DNA of 64,000 nucleotides, from the NCBI GenBank assembly GCA_027491195.1, contig JAIXWQ010000010.1, positions 1 through 64,000 on the forward strand, read 5' to 3'. The stretch comes from Cytophagaceae bacterium. Lineage in GTDB: Bacteria; Bacteroidota; Bacteroidia; Cytophagales; Spirosomataceae. The translations under genes and the position numbers were made by a program. Numbering within the stretch: the first letter of the stretch is position 1; every line of letters starts with the position of its first letter. Of this stretch, positions 63,020 through 64,000 are shown piece by piece. Below the pieces are notes generated by a model that saw only the letters and a program-made list of their open reading frames with translations, had not been told where the DNA came from and did no database searches.

Positions 63020-64000
63020 ATGCAGATTAGATCCAGGCTGACTTATCAGTTTACCTACCTCGTTTCTGCGATTCTATTCGTATCTTATTTCATTATCTAC
63101 ATTTTCACTCAAGAAAATTACAAGGATAAATTTTATAGTCGTTTACGCCAAAAAGCGAACACCACCGCCCAGTTATTAGTCAACGTAAACCAGGTTGACT
63201 CCAAATTAATGGGGATCATCGGTCAAACAAACCGTGATTTACTGTACCGAGAAAGCATTTTAGTGTATGATTTATGCAACGAACGTATCTATGCTTCAAA
63301 CGATAGTATCAATTTACATATTGATGTAGATTTAATTAAACAAGTACGCCAAAAGCAAGAAATACGCTTCCAACGCGAGGATATCGAGGTTTTAGGAACC
63401 GTTTTTGCGACACCACAAGGTCGTTTGGTCGTTTTTGCAGGTGCTGTAGATCAGTATTCCGCGGAAAATGCCAAAGATCTAAAGAACATCCTCATCGCCT
63501 TATTCCTCTTATTTATCCTCATTGTAGTGCTCTCAGGCTGGTTTTTTGCCGGACAAGCCGTTAATCCCATCTCAGAAGTAATCCAACAAGTAGATAAGTT
63601 ATCACCAAAACGTCTAGAAGAACGCCTGAAATCGCCTGATTTTGAGGACGAAATAGGGAAGATGGTGTCTACAGTCAATCGACTACTAGAACGTATCGAA
63701 AACGCCTTTAAATTGCAAAAAACATTCATCGCTAACGTTTCGCACGAGTTAAAGAATCCATTAACCAAAATTTCTTCCCAATTAGAAGTGAGTTTACTAA
63801 AGGAAAGAGAAACAGGTGATTACAAAAAAACCATCAGCTCGGTACTTGAAGACACCCAGGATTTAGCTGCCATCACTGAATCACTCTTAGAACTCAACAA
63901 ACTAAGCCTTTCTGACAGCCAGGCGGGCTTTAATGAGTGGAGAATTGATGAAATACTTTGGGAAGCGAGAAGCTTAACCCAAAAGCTAAACAGCGCCTAC
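63020..64000 (+). CDS. Membrane sensor histidine kinase, 5' part
   Basis: Starts at ATG 63020, 1 bp after the regulator stop, and stays open to the window end (327 codons). Two membrane helices (about 9-30 and 157-177) enclose a periplasmic sensor region; HAMP region after the second helix (VNPISEVIQQVDKLSPKRLEERL); HisKA with phospho-His242 in NVSHELKNPLTK. The ATPase domain lies outside. Typical OmpR-type partner. Confidence 0.9.
   Translation, partial: MQIRSRLTYQFTYLVSAILFVSYFIIYIFTQENYKDKFYSRLRQKANTTAQLLVNVNQVDSKLMGIIGQTNRDLLYRESILVYDLCNERIYASNDSINLHIDVDLIKQVRQKQEIRFQREDIEVLGTVFATPQGRLVVFAGAVDQYSAENAKDLKNILIALFLLFILIVVLSGWFFAGQAVNPISEVIQQVDKLSPKRLEERLKSPDFEDEIGKMVSTVNRLLERIENAFKLQKTFIANVSHELKNPLTKISSQLEVSLLKERETGDYKKTISSVLEDTQDLAAITESLLELNKLSLSDSQAGFNEWRIDEILWEARSLTQKLNSAY

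Overview
This window looks like a chromosomal segment of a Bacteroidota bacterium, most likely Cytophagales. A freshwater Spirosomaceae such as Aquirufa is only a guess. Supporting signs are a short primary sigma factor (about 287 aa), promoters of the Bacteroidota form TTTG-N19/20-TAnnTTTG seen directly at six loci, almost no Shine-Dalgarno sequences, TonB-dependent receptor/TPR/SPOR envelope genes, and a moderately AT-rich composition. I see no insertion sequence, prophage, rRNA or CRISPR array.

Layout. 1-4970: end of a cbb3 oxidase assembly cluster (DUF2892 tail, ccoG, ccoH/fixH, TauE-like membrane protein), facing a PAS histidine kinase and a receiver-CRP fusion that look like a FixL/FNR-type oxygen control pair. 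5003-12972: a secreted penicillin-acylase-type amidase, a TonB-dependent receptor and a large heme-binding HEAT-repeat lipoprotein. 12989-19347: a small secreted protein, then dabA-dabB-sulP, an apparent dissolved inorganic carbon uptake module. 19501-26688: a tightly overlapping operon of GH30 glycosidase, secreted Gfo/Idh oxidoreductase, PIG-L deacetylase and a second acylase. 26689-30480 (minus strand): an SDR, acyl-CoA dehydrogenase, APH-type kinase and 3-hydroxyacyl-CoA dehydrogenase operon resembling a split ACAD10/ACAD11 hydroxy-acyl-CoA pathway. 30555-35650: quinone reductase, lipoprotein, ThuA and M28 peptidase genes, a DUF4197 gene and a PNPOx-like flavoprotein.

35690-49401 is mostly housekeeping: tRNA-Lys, a BatE-like protein, holA, a SlyD-like PPIase, a dCMP deaminase, tRNA-Met, a START protein, an LptF/G permease, rpsO-pnp, rpoD, menD, a TPR lipoprotein, cyclophilin and an M61 peptidase. 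49559-57893 is a plus-strand envelope run (giant TPR protein, beta-barrel, HU-CCDC81/SPOR protein, TonB-like protein) ending in folC and trmB. 57940-64000 holds gap, a 503-bp gene-free gap, dapD, cvfB, an XRE regulator, a phased DnaA-box cluster, a MazG-like pyrophosphohydrolase and an OmpR/histidine-kinase pair cut by the window edge.

Most unusual signals: (1) a dispersed family of 7-bp-period repeats that sits at gene 3' ends, overlaps stop codons, flanks one gene as inverted copies, and has entered the menD coding sequence in frame; (2) three perfect DnaA boxes spaced 22 and 11 bp, a candidate replication origin or DnaA-controlled region; (3) four genes whose start codons directly abut the U-tract of an intrinsic terminator; (4) a DAB-type carbon uptake module with all four metal/active-site residues, in what looks like a heterotroph; (5) a possible glycolipid/N-acyl catabolic operon with GH30 and acylase.
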